A DNA stretch of 64,000 nucleotides, taken from assembly GCF_965279545.1 (NCBI RefSeq), contig NZ_OZ257250.1, positions 372,001-436,000 of the forward strand, given 5' to 3'. The position numbers were made by a program, and so were the translations under genes. Within the stretch, counting starts at the first letter, position 1. Every line of letters starts with the position of its first letter. The stretch is from Methylibium sp965279545. Lineage in GTDB: Bacteria > Pseudomonadota > Gammaproteobacteria > Burkholderiales > Burkholderiaceae_C. A model generated the notes under the pieces. The model was not told the DNA's origin, ran no database searches, and worked only from the letters and a program-made list of their open reading frames with translations. Of the stretch, positions 18,410 to 26,660 are shown piece after piece.

Positions 18410-20091
18410 GCGTTTCCGTCAGTGCGGAGATGACCCCCGCCGAAGTGCTGGCATCGTACCCGGCACATGCCGACACCGTTCCAACGCTCCTCGCCTCGCG
18501 CGCCGGTGCGATCCCGTCGTCGCCGGCCTTGCGCTTCGGCACGCGATCGTTGTGGGCCTACTCGCAGGTGATGGCCGGCGTGGAGGCGCTCGCGTCGGCG
18601 CTGGCGGCCCGTGGCGTGTCGCGTGGCGTGCGCGTTGCGCACGTGGGAGCGAACAGCGACGTCACGGTGATCCTGTTCCTGGCGCTGGCCCGCATCGGTG
18701 CCATCTTCGTGCCGATGAATCCGGTACTGACCGACGAGGAACTGCGCTACCAGCTGGAGCACTCCGAGGCGACAGTCATCGCCGGCGACGACCAGTTTCT
18801 GCTGCGGTGGAGTGCGATCGGAGAGTCGCTGCCCAGGGGGCCGTGGTGCCTCCCGCTCAGCTCGATCGGCCTGAACCTACCCGGCGCCGACGAGGTGCTC
18901 GGGGCCATCGACGGATTCAGGGCTGCCGCGGAAGGCGACCGACCCGGCGCCTTGCCCCGTCCGGAAGATCCGCTGGTCATCATCTATACGTCGGGCACGA
19001 CCGGGCGGTCGAAAGGCGTCGTCCACACGCATCGGAGCTTTGTCCTGTCCGCCGAGGCCTTCGTCGGACGCCTGCACCTCCAGCCGACAGACCGGCTGCT
19101 GACCGTCTTTCCGCTGTTCCATGCCAACGCACTGTTCTACTCGCTGGGCGGTGCCCTGGCTGCAGGGGCGACGTTCATCACGACCGCCAGATTCAGTGCC
19201 TCGTCGTTCTGGCAATTGGCCTTGGCCGTGGAGGCGACCCAGCTGAACATCCTGGCGTCGCTGGGCAAGATCCTGAGCATGCGGTCGCGCTCGGAGTTCG
19301 AGCCCGACCACCGCATCCGGAAGATCTACGGCGGGCCGATCAGCGCGGAGATGATGCGGGTCTTCCAGGAGGAGTTCCGCGTGCCCACGCTGATCGAGGG
19401 CTATGGCATGTCGGAGATCCCCGCGGCCTGCTGCAATCCCTTCGAGGGGCCTCACAAGGTGGGCAGCATCGGTCTTGCCGGCCGCCATCCCCTGCGCTCA
19501 GGACCGTTTGCGGAGATGCGTGTCGCGGACGACGATGGTCGCGACGTCGCGGTCGGCGATGTGGGCGAACTGATCGTCAGGACGCCGGTGATGTTCGTCG
19601 GTTATCTGAACGATCCGGACCAGACGGCCGCCGCATTCCGCGACGGCTGGTTCCTGACCGGCGATTACGTCCGCCAGGACCGGGATGGATACCTGTACTT
19701 CGTCTCCCGCAAGAAGGACGTCATTCGCCGTCGTGGTGAGAACATCGCGGGTGCCGAGATCGACAGGATCGTGGGTGAACACCCCGATGTCGCCGAGGTG
19801 GCGGCGATCGGGGTTCCTTCGGAGCTCGGCGACGAGGAGATCCTGATCGCGGTCGTGATCAGGGCCGGGTGCACGCTAACGCACGAGACGCTGGCACGCT
19901 GGTGCAGCGAGCGGCTTGCCGCAATGAAGCAGCCGCGGTTCATCGCATTCATCCCGTCCCTTCCGCAAACGCCGACGCATCGCGTCGCGAAGCATGTCCT
20001 CCGGCAGGATGCCGAACTGCCACGCATCGCGCGCGACATGTTGGCGCGAGCGGGCCGAGAGATCCGGGGCGGGGCGGACAGGTCCCCATGA
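18406..20091 (+). CDS. Acyl-CoA ligase (AMP-forming, CaiC-like)
   Basis: This 561-residue protein has the adenylate-forming signatures: P-loop IIYTSGTTGRSKGVVHTHRS, A5 YGMSEIPAAC, A7/A8 GDYVRQDRDGYLYFVSRKKD and VIRRRGENIAGAEID. The C-terminal lysine region is ETLARWCSERLAAMKQPRFI. Length and motifs are close to crotonobetaine/carnitine-CoA and medium-chain acyl-CoA ligases. It should attach CoA to a carboxylic acid from the pathway. It overlaps both neighbours by 4 bp, so reductase-ligase-LeuC form a tightly coupled block. Confidence 0.93.
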   Translation: MSVSVSAEMTPAEVLASYPAHADTVPTLLASRAGAIPSSPALRFGTRSLWAYSQVMAGVEALASALAARGVSRGVRVAHVGANSDVTVILFLALARIGAIFVPMNPVLTDEELRYQLEHSEATVIAGDDQFLLRWSAIGESLPRGPWCLPLSSIGLNLPGADEVLGAIDGFRAAAEGDRPGALPRPEDPLVIIYTSGTTGRSKGVVHTHRSFVLSAEAFVGRLHLQPTDRLLTVFPLFHANALFYSLGGALAAGATFITTARFSASSFWQLALAVEATQLNILASLGKILSMRSRSEFEPDHRIRKIYGGPISAEMMRVFQEEFRVPTLIEGYGMSEIPAACCNPFEGPHKVGSIGLAGRHPLRSGPFAEMRVADDDGRDVAVGDVGELIVRTPVMFVGYLNDPDQTAAAFRDGWFLTGDYVRQDRDGYLYFVSRKKDVIRRRGENIAGAEIDRIVGEHPDVAEVAAIGVPSELGDEEILIAVVIRAGCTLTHETLARWCSERLAAMKQPRFIAFIPSLPQTPTHRVAKHVLRQDAELPRIARDMLARAGREIRGGADRSP

Positions 20092-21551
20092 GCGGGCGCA
20101 CCCTCTACGACAAGCTCTGGGACGAGCACGTGGTCCATCGCGAGGATGACGGGACCTGCGTCCTCTACATCGATCGCCATCTGGTCCATGAGGTCACGAG
20201 CCCTCAGGCCTTCGAAGGGCTGCGCCTGGCGGGCCGCCCGGTCTGGCGTGCGAGTTCCATCGTGGCGACGGCAGACCACAACACGCCGACATCGGGATGG
20301 GCGGCCGGCTACGACGCCATCGTGGACCCGATCTCCAAGCAGCAGATCGAGACGCTCGACTCGAACGTCGGATCGATGGGGACGGCGGCGTACTTTCCCT
20401 TCCTGCACAGGAACCAGGGCATCGTTCACGTCATCAGTCCGGAGCAGGGCGCCACCTTGCCCGGCATGACCGTCGTGTGCGGAGACAGCCACACCAGCAC
20501 CCACGGTGCGTTCGCCGCGCTGGCCTACGGGATCGGTACCAGCGACGTCGAACACGTACTGGCCACGCAGACGGTCCTGGCTCGCAAGGCCAGGAACCTT
20601 CGTGTCCGGGTGGAAGGGGTGCTGGCCGAGGGCTGCTGTGCCAAGGACATCGTGCTGGCCGTCATCGGCATGCTCGGGACGGCGGGAGGCACGGGTTCGA
20701 CGATCGAGTTCGCGGGACCGGCCATCCGGGCCCTGAGCATGGAAGGCCGCATGACGGTCTGCAACATGGCCATCGAGGCGGGTGCCCGGGCCGGCCTCAT
20801 TGCCGTGGACGAAACGACCATCGAGTACGTCCGTGGCCGGCCGATGGCGCCGAAGGCGGCGCAGTGGGATCAGGCCGTCGCCTACTGGCGAACTCTGCAT
20901 TCGGATGAGGATGCGCACTGGGATCACGAGATCAGCCTCGATGCCTCGAAGCTGCTTCCCCAGGTCACCTGGGGAACGTCGCCCGAGATGGTGACCGGCA
21001 TCGACGGCCGCGTGCCCGATCCGGTACTCGAGCCGGATGCAGGCCGCAGGGCCACGCTGGAGCGCGCACTGCACTACATGGGCCTGACGCCGGGTCAGTC
21101 CATCGAGAGCATCTCGATCGACAAGGTCTTCATCGGATCCTGCACCAACAGCCGGATCGAGGATCTGCGCGAGGCAGCCAAGATGCTGCAGCGGCTGGGG
21201 GGCCGGGTGGCGTCGAGCGTGAGTCTGGCGTTGGTGGTGCCGGGCTCGGGGCTCGTGAAGCGCCAGGCGGAGGCCGAAGGGCTGGACCGGATCTTCACGG
21301 CAGCCGGATTCGAATGGCGCGAGCCCGGCTGTTCGATGTGCCTGGCGATGAACGCGGATCGCCTTCAAGCGGGTGAGCGTTGCGCCTCCACCAGCAACCG
21401 GAATTTTGAAGGTCGGCAGGGGGCGGGAGGAAGGACGCATCTCGTCAGTCCCGCGATGGCGGCAGCCGCCTCGATCCATGGCCACTTCGTCGACATCCGA
21501 CGCCATCCAGTCGGGTTGACGGGATGCTCGGTCAATGTTGTCGTCGCTTGA
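20088..21551 (+). CDS. LeuC-type aconitase-superfamily hydratase, large subunit, orphan
   Basis: This 487-residue protein is a LeuC-like large subunit. It has GDSHTSTHGAFAALAYGIGTSDVEHVLATQT and 4Fe-4S ligands Cys352 (IGSCTNSR), Cys415 and Cys418 (GCSMCLAMN), then STSNRNFEGRQG. LeuC needs a separate LeuD small subunit to hydrate isopropylmaleate, and none is visible in this window. As it is placed in a catabolic cluster after an acyl-CoA ligase, a hydration step on an unsaturated di- or tricarboxylate ring-fission product is an inference. The start overlaps the ligase stop (ATGA); a longer upstream frame is a shadow. Confidence 0.9.
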   Translation: MSGRTLYDKLWDEHVVHREDDGTCVLYIDRHLVHEVTSPQAFEGLRLAGRPVWRASSIVATADHNTPTSGWAAGYDAIVDPISKQQIETLDSNVGSMGTAAYFPFLHRNQGIVHVISPEQGATLPGMTVVCGDSHTSTHGAFAALAYGIGTSDVEHVLATQTVLARKARNLRVRVEGVLAEGCCAKDIVLAVIGMLGTAGGTGSTIEFAGPAIRALSMEGRMTVCNMAIEAGARAGLIAVDETTIEYVRGRPMAPKAAQWDQAVAYWRTLHSDEDAHWDHEISLDASKLLPQVTWGTSPEMVTGIDGRVPDPVLEPDAGRRATLERALHYMGLTPGQSIESISIDKVFIGSCTNSRIEDLREAAKMLQRLGGRVASSVSLALVVPGSGLVKRQAEAEGLDRIFTAAGFEWREPGCSMCLAMNADRLQAGERCASTSNRNFEGRQGAGGRTHLVSPAMAAAASIHGHFVDIRRHPVGLTGCSVNVVVA

Positions 21552-21593
21552 TCCATTCGATCTTCTATCGAACGCATCGATCGTTCCAATGTG

Positions 21594-21618
21594 AATTGAT
21601 CATTTTACCTTCGTTGCC
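21594..21618 (+). promoter_or_regulatory. Regulatory motif shared with the LysR/lyase gap
   Basis: AATTGATCATTT (21594-21605) followed by TTCGTTGCC (21610-21618) matches AATTAATCATTT and TTCGTTGCC at 3596-3622, with two bases less spacing. The region 21552-21722 is AT-rich compared with its surroundings. It also has an inverted repeat TTCGAT/ATCGAA (21556-21572) and a loose -10-like TAGTAT (21627-21632). It likely starts a new transcript for the next Rieske genes under the same LysR regulator. Confidence 0.5.
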
Positions 21619-21722
21619 AACCCAATTAGTATTTGTGCAGTCATCGGACTAGGCGATCTGCCGACCTTGTCGGCGGATCAGCCTGCGCGATGATTAGTAA
21701 AACTATTCGAGAGCGAGACAAG

Positions 21723-22742
21723 ATGAAGTTCGTCGAAAATGCTTGGTATGCAATAGGCTTGTCGACCGTCATTGAAACCGGAAAGATGCTGGAGCGCACC
21801 GTGTGCGACCAGAATCTGGTTTTCTACCGCCGACCCGATGGCTCGCCGGTCGCCTTGCGCAATCGCTGTCCACACCGCTTCGCCCCCCTCAGCAAGGGGC
21901 GTCTCGAGGGCTGCGTCGTCACCTGCGTCTATCACGGCCTGAAATTCGACGACACCGGCAAATGCGTGCACAACCCGCACGGCGATGGGAGTATTCCCAA
22001 GGCGGCCGTGGTCCGAAATTACCCGGTGGTCGACCGTCACGGGTTTTCCTGGGTCTGGATGGGGGATACCCCGAAAGCTGACGATAAACTGATCCCTGAC
22101 CTTTCTCCGCTGGACAGCGCGCCGGCGACCGCGACTTTCCGCGGCACTTTCATCAGCCCGCTGAATTACGTCCTGCAGATGGACAACCTGATGGATTTCA
22201 GTCACGTCGATCATCTGCACACGTGGTTCGAGACGGGGGGGTTGTCGACGGCCAAGCCGAGCGTCACCGAACGCGACAACTCGGTGTCCAGCCTGTGGAA
22301 ATGGGAAGCCGACCATGGCTTCGGCCTGCACAAGGACCACATGGCACCGGGGCCCGTGGACTCCTACATGGAGAGCCTGTGGTTCGCCCCGTCGATCATC
22401 GTCAACAAGCTGAGCTCGGTGGCCCGTGGCCGGCCGCGTGACGAGGGAACGGGCATCTTCGCCGTGCACCTGCTGACGCCCGAGACGGACAAGTCGATCC
22501 TGTACAGCTATGCGCTGACGCGAAATTTCGCGCTGGCCGACGCCGATCTGACGAGCCAGACCGAGAAGGCGCTGCTGTTCGTGAACGAGACGGAGGACAT
22601 GCCGATGGTGGGGGCCGTGCTCAAGGAGATGGGCGACCAGGACTTCTGGTCCCTCAACCCCGTGCTGCTACAGCACGATGCCGGCCCGATCCGCGTCAGG
22701 CGCACGCTGGACCGATTGCTGAAGGAAGAAGCGAGCGCCTAG
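21723..22742 (+). CDS. Rieske non-heme iron oxygenase A2 (VanA type)
   Basis: This 339-residue protein starts MKFVENAWYAIGLSTVIETG. The Rieske ligands are Cys49, His51, Cys68 and His71 (CPHRFAPLSKGR...CVYHGLKF). The catalytic segment is DNLMDFSHVDHLH. It is most like A1 (same CVHNPHGDGSIPKAA block) and so resembles the VanA/dicamba demethylase branch. ATG 21723 follows GAGAGCGAGACAAG; an upstream in-frame extension to 21633 lies in the regulatory region and is not used. No reductase is adjacent. It probably shares the one at 17366 or 41522. Confidence 0.92.
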   Translation: MKFVENAWYAIGLSTVIETGKMLERTVCDQNLVFYRRPDGSPVALRNRCPHRFAPLSKGRLEGCVVTCVYHGLKFDDTGKCVHNPHGDGSIPKAAVVRNYPVVDRHGFSWVWMGDTPKADDKLIPDLSPLDSAPATATFRGTFISPLNYVLQMDNLMDFSHVDHLHTWFETGGLSTAKPSVTERDNSVSSLWKWEADHGFGLHKDHMAPGPVDSYMESLWFAPSIIVNKLSSVARGRPRDEGTGIFAVHLLTPETDKSILYSYALTRNFALADADLTSQTEKALLFVNETEDMPMVGAVLKEMGDQDFWSLNPVLLQHDAGPIRVRRTLDRLLKEEASA

Positions 22743-22805
22743 CAAGGCACTACATCGTTGCGGACCGCCCGACGGGCGAGCCATCAAGAGACACAAGGAG
22801 AAGAC

Positions 22806-23867
22806 ATGTACCCATTGGCCGAAGGAATGTACGCAGTGCGCAATGCCTGGTACGTGGCGGCATGGTCGAAGGAAGTCACCCGGGAGCCCATGGAGCGATG
22901 GATCCTAAACGAGCCGGTCGCGCTCTACCGGACGCAATCGGGTGAGCCGGTGGCGCTGGAGGGTCGCTGCCCTCATCGGCACTTTCCTCTCGGCAAGAGT
23001 CGTGTGGTCGGCGACAACATCGAATGCGGCTATCACGGCATCACCTTCACGCCGACAGGCAGCTGCGCGAAGATTCCAAGTCAGGTCCAGATACCGTCGG
23101 CCTGCAAGGTGCGGTCGTACCCGGTGGCCGAGCGCTGGAACTGGATCTGGATCTGGACCGGCGATCCCGACAAGGCGGACGAGACGCTGATCCCTGATCA
23201 CAAGGCGCTGTTCATCCTCGATCCCGGCTACGAGACCGTCGGGGACGTGTACTACCCGGTCCCGGGTCGGTACATGCTGATGCACGACAACGTGCTCGAC
23301 CTCAGCCATCTCGCCTACCTGCATCAGACGACGATCGCATCCGCCGGTGTGCCGGAGGCAAAGGAAATCAGGGAGACGGGTGTCGGCTGGACCCGCAGCT
23401 CGCGATCGATTCCGGACACGGAGTGCCCGCCGTATTTCGCCAAGCCGTTCAACTACACCGGGCAGGTGGATCGAAGCTTCTCGATGACGTCGTATTTCCC
23501 GTCATTCCATGCCGGCTACGACCAGTTCCATGTCGCGGCGAACGCCGCGACCGACCCCGGCCGGTATCTCGGGACGGTCCGCGTCTATCACGCCATCACG
23601 CCGGCACGATTGAACACGGCCCACTACTTCTTCGCCCTCGGCAGGGACTTCAGCATGGGTGATTCAGCTTTCTCGGCAGCCCTGATCGAAGGTATCCGGC
23701 CGACGCTCGAGGAGGACATGTCGGCAACGCGTGAGATCGAGCAGATGCTTCAGGGGCTTGCCGAGGAGCCCAAGGAGATCCTTCTGCGTGCCGATGCTCA
23801 CTGCGTCCAGGGCCGTCGGATGCTCACGGAGATGATCCTGAAGGAATCTTCGCCGAATGACGCGTAG
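22806..23867 (+). CDS. Rieske non-heme iron oxygenase A3
   Basis: This 353-residue protein has a strong ribosome site (ACAAGGAGAAGAC before ATG 22806). The Rieske ligands are Cys55, His57, Cys74 and His77 (CPHRHFPLGKS...CGYHGITF). The catalytic segment is DNVLDLSHLAYLH. It differs from A1/A2 in its middle region (PYFAKPFNYTGQVDRSFSM), nearer the phthalate / toluenesulfonate-type and cluster B oxygenases. So A3 likely acts on a different substrate or step. It is 63 bp behind A2 and probably in the same transcript. Confidence 0.92.
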   Translation: MYPLAEGMYAVRNAWYVAAWSKEVTREPMERWILNEPVALYRTQSGEPVALEGRCPHRHFPLGKSRVVGDNIECGYHGITFTPTGSCAKIPSQVQIPSACKVRSYPVAERWNWIWIWTGDPDKADETLIPDHKALFILDPGYETVGDVYYPVPGRYMLMHDNVLDLSHLAYLHQTTIASAGVPEAKEIRETGVGWTRSSRSIPDTECPPYFAKPFNYTGQVDRSFSMTSYFPSFHAGYDQFHVAANAATDPGRYLGTVRVYHAITPARLNTAHYFFALGRDFSMGDSAFSAALIEGIRPTLEEDMSATREIEQMLQGLAEEPKEILLRADAHCVQGRRMLTEMILKESSPNDA

Positions 23868-23894
23868 AAGCCGGGTCCCGTCCGGTCTCGATCC

Positions 23895-24110
23895 GTGGAC
23901 GTGAAGCCTCGGCATGCGGGGATCGGCTGCGAGATGCTTGCGCGGGACGCCGTGGAACTGCGTCGGCAGGGGCTGACGGTCGAGGTCATCGCGCAGCGCT
24001 TGCTGACCAACCATTGGCGGGTTTGCCAGGCGCTGAATTTTCATGAGCGGCACGCGGGGCGGCCGACCTGTCTAGCGGGAGCCGCCCCACTTCGAATCGG
24101 TCGGGAGTGA
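23895..24110 (+). pseudogene. Remnant of a recombinase C-terminal HTH region
   Basis: The frame encodes ARDAVELRRQGLTVEVIAQR then LLTNHWRVCQALNF, resembling the C-terminal HTH of large serine recombinases linked to DUF3489/DUF2924 genes. Those usually read DAVELRREGL-xxxxIAxRLG with a following helix and a longer Asp-Pro-Tyr-rich end. The catalytic domain is absent and there is no start codon with a ribosome site. It fits the DUF3489 fragment at the left end as part of a decayed mobile element. Identification is by eye. Confidence 0.4.
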
Positions 24111-24938
24111 CGATCGGCAGAGAAGCGCCAAGCGCCGCTTCATCCGACCGGCCGCCGCAGCGCAGGGCATGTCGACGATCACCGTCTAGCGACGGGACGG
24201 ATACCTTACGTCTCGAACGCCACAGTCATCGCGCTGGCCCTGCCATCGAAGGCCGATCCGTTCTCGACTTCAGTGGTTTATGGTGTCTCCTCTCGGAGAC
24301 TTGAGCCGACATGGGGCCCCTGGGTGCCATGTCGGCCTTTTTTTGTGTTGGCGCACGGCGCGCTGGTCATGTGGCGTACCGAGGGTGACGCACCCCAGGT
24401 CGAGCCCGTGAAGGCGAGGCAAGAGAGAGGTCCGTGCTTGGAGTGCCGGACGGCCCATCAGGTCACATATGACAGAAATACTTCTCATGTCTGATGGCAA
24501 TCCACGCTAGGCAGCCGCAGCGCGGGACGCTACAAGAAAAATCAGGGTCGAGGCAGGAACCTGTCGATGGCATGGCGGCAGTTGATGATTGCAGCGGGAT
24601 GAGTTCGGCTGCGCGGTCAGCAGCGGACTCTCGAGGCGCTCAAAGCGCCTGCGAAGCGGTGCCGACGGACCGCAAGACCGACCGGATCGAAGGCTTTGGT
24701 GCGGCATCGTCATCACGTCGCTTCAAACCGCACCGCGCGTCGCGTTGTGCAGACGGTGGAACAAGTTCCGGACGAATCTCGATACCCGTGTTTGTTCCAG
24801 TGATGCGGTAGCTTCTCGTCACAGCGTTTAGCCAGTATCGGCCGGTATGGCGTCACAAGCTTCTCGTTCGACATCTCGGACTTATGCGGACGCGAACCGC
24901 TAGTCGTGGCGACGATTCTTTCGACTTCGCGATCGAAA
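24111..24938. other. Gene-poor stretch
   Basis: Apart from the terminator at 24305-24345, I see no supported gene here. Several short open frames exist on both strands, but none has a family signature or convincing ribosome site. The stretch is probably rearrangement debris. Confidence 0.4.
24305..24345 (+). terminator. Rho-independent terminator
   Basis: The arms GCCGACATGG (24305-24314) and CCATGTCGGC (24327-24336) form a perfect 10-bp stem with a 12-nt loop, followed by C and eight T. It lies 437 bp after the last Rieske gene, the nearest upstream gene on the plus strand. Confidence 0.85.
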
Positions 24939-25382
24939 TCAGCGAGCAACCAAGGCTCGCAAGCCTGTTTCCTTTTTCGCTCGAGGCTTCGCCTTCTGTG
25001 CGACAAGGATGCGGCCCACGTTCTCTTCAATCCAATCCGCCAGTGATCGAACTTGCTGTGCTGCCTCGACGCCCATCGGCGACAGGCTGTACTCGACATG
25101 CGGTGGAACCACCGGATAGGACTTGCGCACGACCAGGCCATCGTCCTCGAGCCATTGCAGCGTCTGCGCCAGCATCTTTTCGCTCACGCCACCGACCCTG
25201 CGGCGCAATTCGCTGAAGCGGTGGGTTCCCTTCAGAAGGACGATCAGCACCAGCACGCCCCAACGACTCGTGAGGTGCTTGAGCACTTCGCGAGAGGGAC
25301 AGTTCGGTGCTAGCAACTCGCCACGTGCCATCCGCGAGGACAGCGCTGCAGGAGAGGGGGGCCGTTCCCGGTTCGAGGCCAT
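24939..25382 (-). CDS. HxlR-family transcriptional regulator (QorR/YtfH type)
   Basis: This 147-residue protein has the HxlR core: CPSREVLKHLTSRWGVLVLIVLL, then KGTHRFSELRRRVGGVSEKMLAQTLQWLEDDGLVVRKSYPVVPPHVEY. A single Cys (CPSREVL, residue 28) sits where QorR-type sensors carry a redox-active cysteine. It is divergent from an NmrA-type quinone reductase, as in the QorR/QorA (YtfH/YtfG) pair. It likely represses both and is released by oxidants or electrophiles. A 20-residue basic tail (AQKAKPRAKKETG) is extra. Confidence 0.92.
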   Translation of the reverse strand: MASNRERPPSPAALSSRMARGELLAPNCPSREVLKHLTSRWGVLVLIVLLKGTHRFSELRRRVGGVSEKMLAQTLQWLEDDGLVVRKSYPVVPPHVEYSLSPMGVEAAQQVRSLADWIEENVGRILVAQKAKPRAKKETGLRALVAR

Positions 25383-25403
25383 GGGTACTTACCTTTGTGT
25401 GCG

Positions 25404-25418
25404 TACTTATGAAAAGTA
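25404..25418. promoter_or_regulatory. Candidate HxlR operator
   Basis: The inverted repeat TACTT (25404-25408) / AAGTA (25414-25418) has a 5-base centre. A partial second GTACTTAC (25385-25392) precedes it. The form resembles GTACTT-type sites of QorR regulators. It lies between the two divergent starts. Confidence 0.6.
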
Positions 25419-25464
25419 ATCGTTCTCGGTATTCTGCCACCCATCTCAACCGCATCAAGGAATC

Positions 25465-26325
25465 ATGATGATTGCCGTCACCGGAGCAACGGGCCAACTG
25501 GGCCGGCTCGTTCTCGAAGAACTACTGAAGACGCGTGCTCCCGAATCCATCGCCGCACTGGTTCGCAGCCCTGACAAGGCCCGCGACCTTGCCGCTCGCG
25601 GCCTGCAGGTTCGGGAAGCGGACTACAGCCGACCGTCGACGCTTGAAGCCGCACTGAAGGGCGTTGATCGGCTGCTGCTGATCTCGTCCAGCGAGATCGG
25701 CCAGCGAGTCGACCAGCACCGCGCTGTCATTGACGCCGCACGGCACGCTGGCGTGCAACTCTTGGTCTACACCAGCCTGCTTCACGCTGACAGCTCGGCA
25801 CTGGGCCTCGCTGGTGAGCACCGGGAAACCGAAGCGCTGGTGCAAAGCTCAGGCTTGCCCTTCGTCATCCTTCGCAATGGCTGGTACACGGAGAACTACA
25901 CCGCAGCCGTTCCTGCGGCGCTTGCGCATGGCGCGCTGTTGGGCAGCGCGAGAGAAGGGCGCATCGCGTCGGCCGCACGCGCCGACTACGCCGCTGCGGC
26001 TGCGGCCGTGCTGAGGGATGGCGCCGAGACCGGCCGGGTCTACGAGCTGGCGGGCGACACCGCTTATTCACTCACGGAACTGGCCGCAGAAATCTCTCGC
26101 TTGTCCGGCAAGGCAGTCAGATACCAGGATCTGCCGCCTTCAGATTACAAGGCAGCGCTGCTCGGTGCGGGGCTGCCCGAGGGGCTGGCAGCCTTGTTGG
26201 CCGACTCGGACGCTGGGGCGTCGCAGGGGGCGCTGTTCGACGATGGGAAGCAACTCAGCCAGCTCATCGGCCGTCCAACGACGCCGCTGGCGACCTTGAT
26301 CACAGTGGCATTGCCTCGTCAGTGA
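25465..26325 (+). CDS. NAD(P)H:quinone reductase, NmrA/QOR2 type
   Basis: This 286-residue protein starts MMIAVTGATGQLGRLVLEEL, with NADP motif GATGQLG, and has the QOR2/YtfG pattern: VRSPDKARDLAARGLQVREADY, SSSEIGQRVDQHRAVIDAA, LPFVILRNGWYTENY, and ARADYAAAAAAVL. QOR2 reduces quinones with NADPH by one or two electrons. It is divergent from an HxlR regulator. Tandem ATGs occur at 25465 and 25468. AAGGA is better spaced for the second, so the true start may be one codon later. Confidence 0.93.
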   Translation: MMIAVTGATGQLGRLVLEELLKTRAPESIAALVRSPDKARDLAARGLQVREADYSRPSTLEAALKGVDRLLLISSSEIGQRVDQHRAVIDAARHAGVQLLVYTSLLHADSSALGLAGEHRETEALVQSSGLPFVILRNGWYTENYTAAVPAALAHGALLGSAREGRIASAARADYAAAAAAVLRDGAETGRVYELAGDTAYSLTELAAEISRLSGKAVRYQDLPPSDYKAALLGAGLPEGLAALLADSDAGASQGALFDDGKQLSQLIGRPTTPLATLITVALPRQ

Positions 26326-26390
26326 ATCGGTAGCACGGTCGACGGTGAAGGACCGCCGCTTTGATATAAGAATGAGGTTGGCTGCGTCTT

Positions 26391-26430
26391 GGTCCGCCAC
26401 TAGGGCTCGAACCGACAACCACGCAGCTCC
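26391..26430 (-). other. Degenerate tRNA 3'-end-like fragment
   Basis: On the minus strand a T-arm-like GTCGGTTCGAGCCC is followed by an acceptor-like end closing in CCA (about 26389-26391). The stems do not pair fully (two mismatches in the T-stem), so it is not a functional tRNA. It may be an old attachment remnant. Low confidence. Confidence 0.3.
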
Positions 26431-26617
26431 GTTCCCTGATCCGGCACCACAACTTCCCTGTTCTTGCTCCCAGAATTCCCTGTTCCGCTCCGCTAAGTTC
26501 CCTGTTCCGCGCACGGCCTGTGACGGCCTCAAACGCGACTAAGTCCCTGGTACAGCGAGAGTTTTTGGCCGCGGGGGGTGGAAGTGGCCCCAAGTCCTGA
26601 AACTCTTCCCTGTTATC
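26431..26617 (+). repeat. Iteron-like array of TTCCCTGTTC boxes
   Basis: Four 11-bp boxes, GTTCCCTGATC (26431), CTTCCCTGTTC (26453), ATTCCCTGTTC (26475) and GTTCCCTGTTC (26497), start exactly 22 bp apart. Degenerate boxes follow at about 26542 (AGTCCCTGGTA) and 26605 (CTTCCCTGTTA), at near-helical spacing. Two-turn periodicity suggests a protein that binds on one face of the helix. The array lies just inside the right direct repeat. The gap 26326-26660 holds no gene. Confidence 0.8.
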
Positions 26618-26660
26618 GCCGTTTTGACGGCTGAGACGGGTTCGCCGGCGACTCGCAGCG

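Noticed and set aside
24713..25141. Minus-strand frame containing EMSNEKLVTPYRPILAKR
   Set aside because: Largely overlaps the HxlR gene, has no ribosome site and no recognised family.
26431..26617. CRISPR array
   Set aside because: The repeated unit is only 11 bp in a 22-bp period, with degenerate copies and no spacer-size spacing; no cas genes are nearby.
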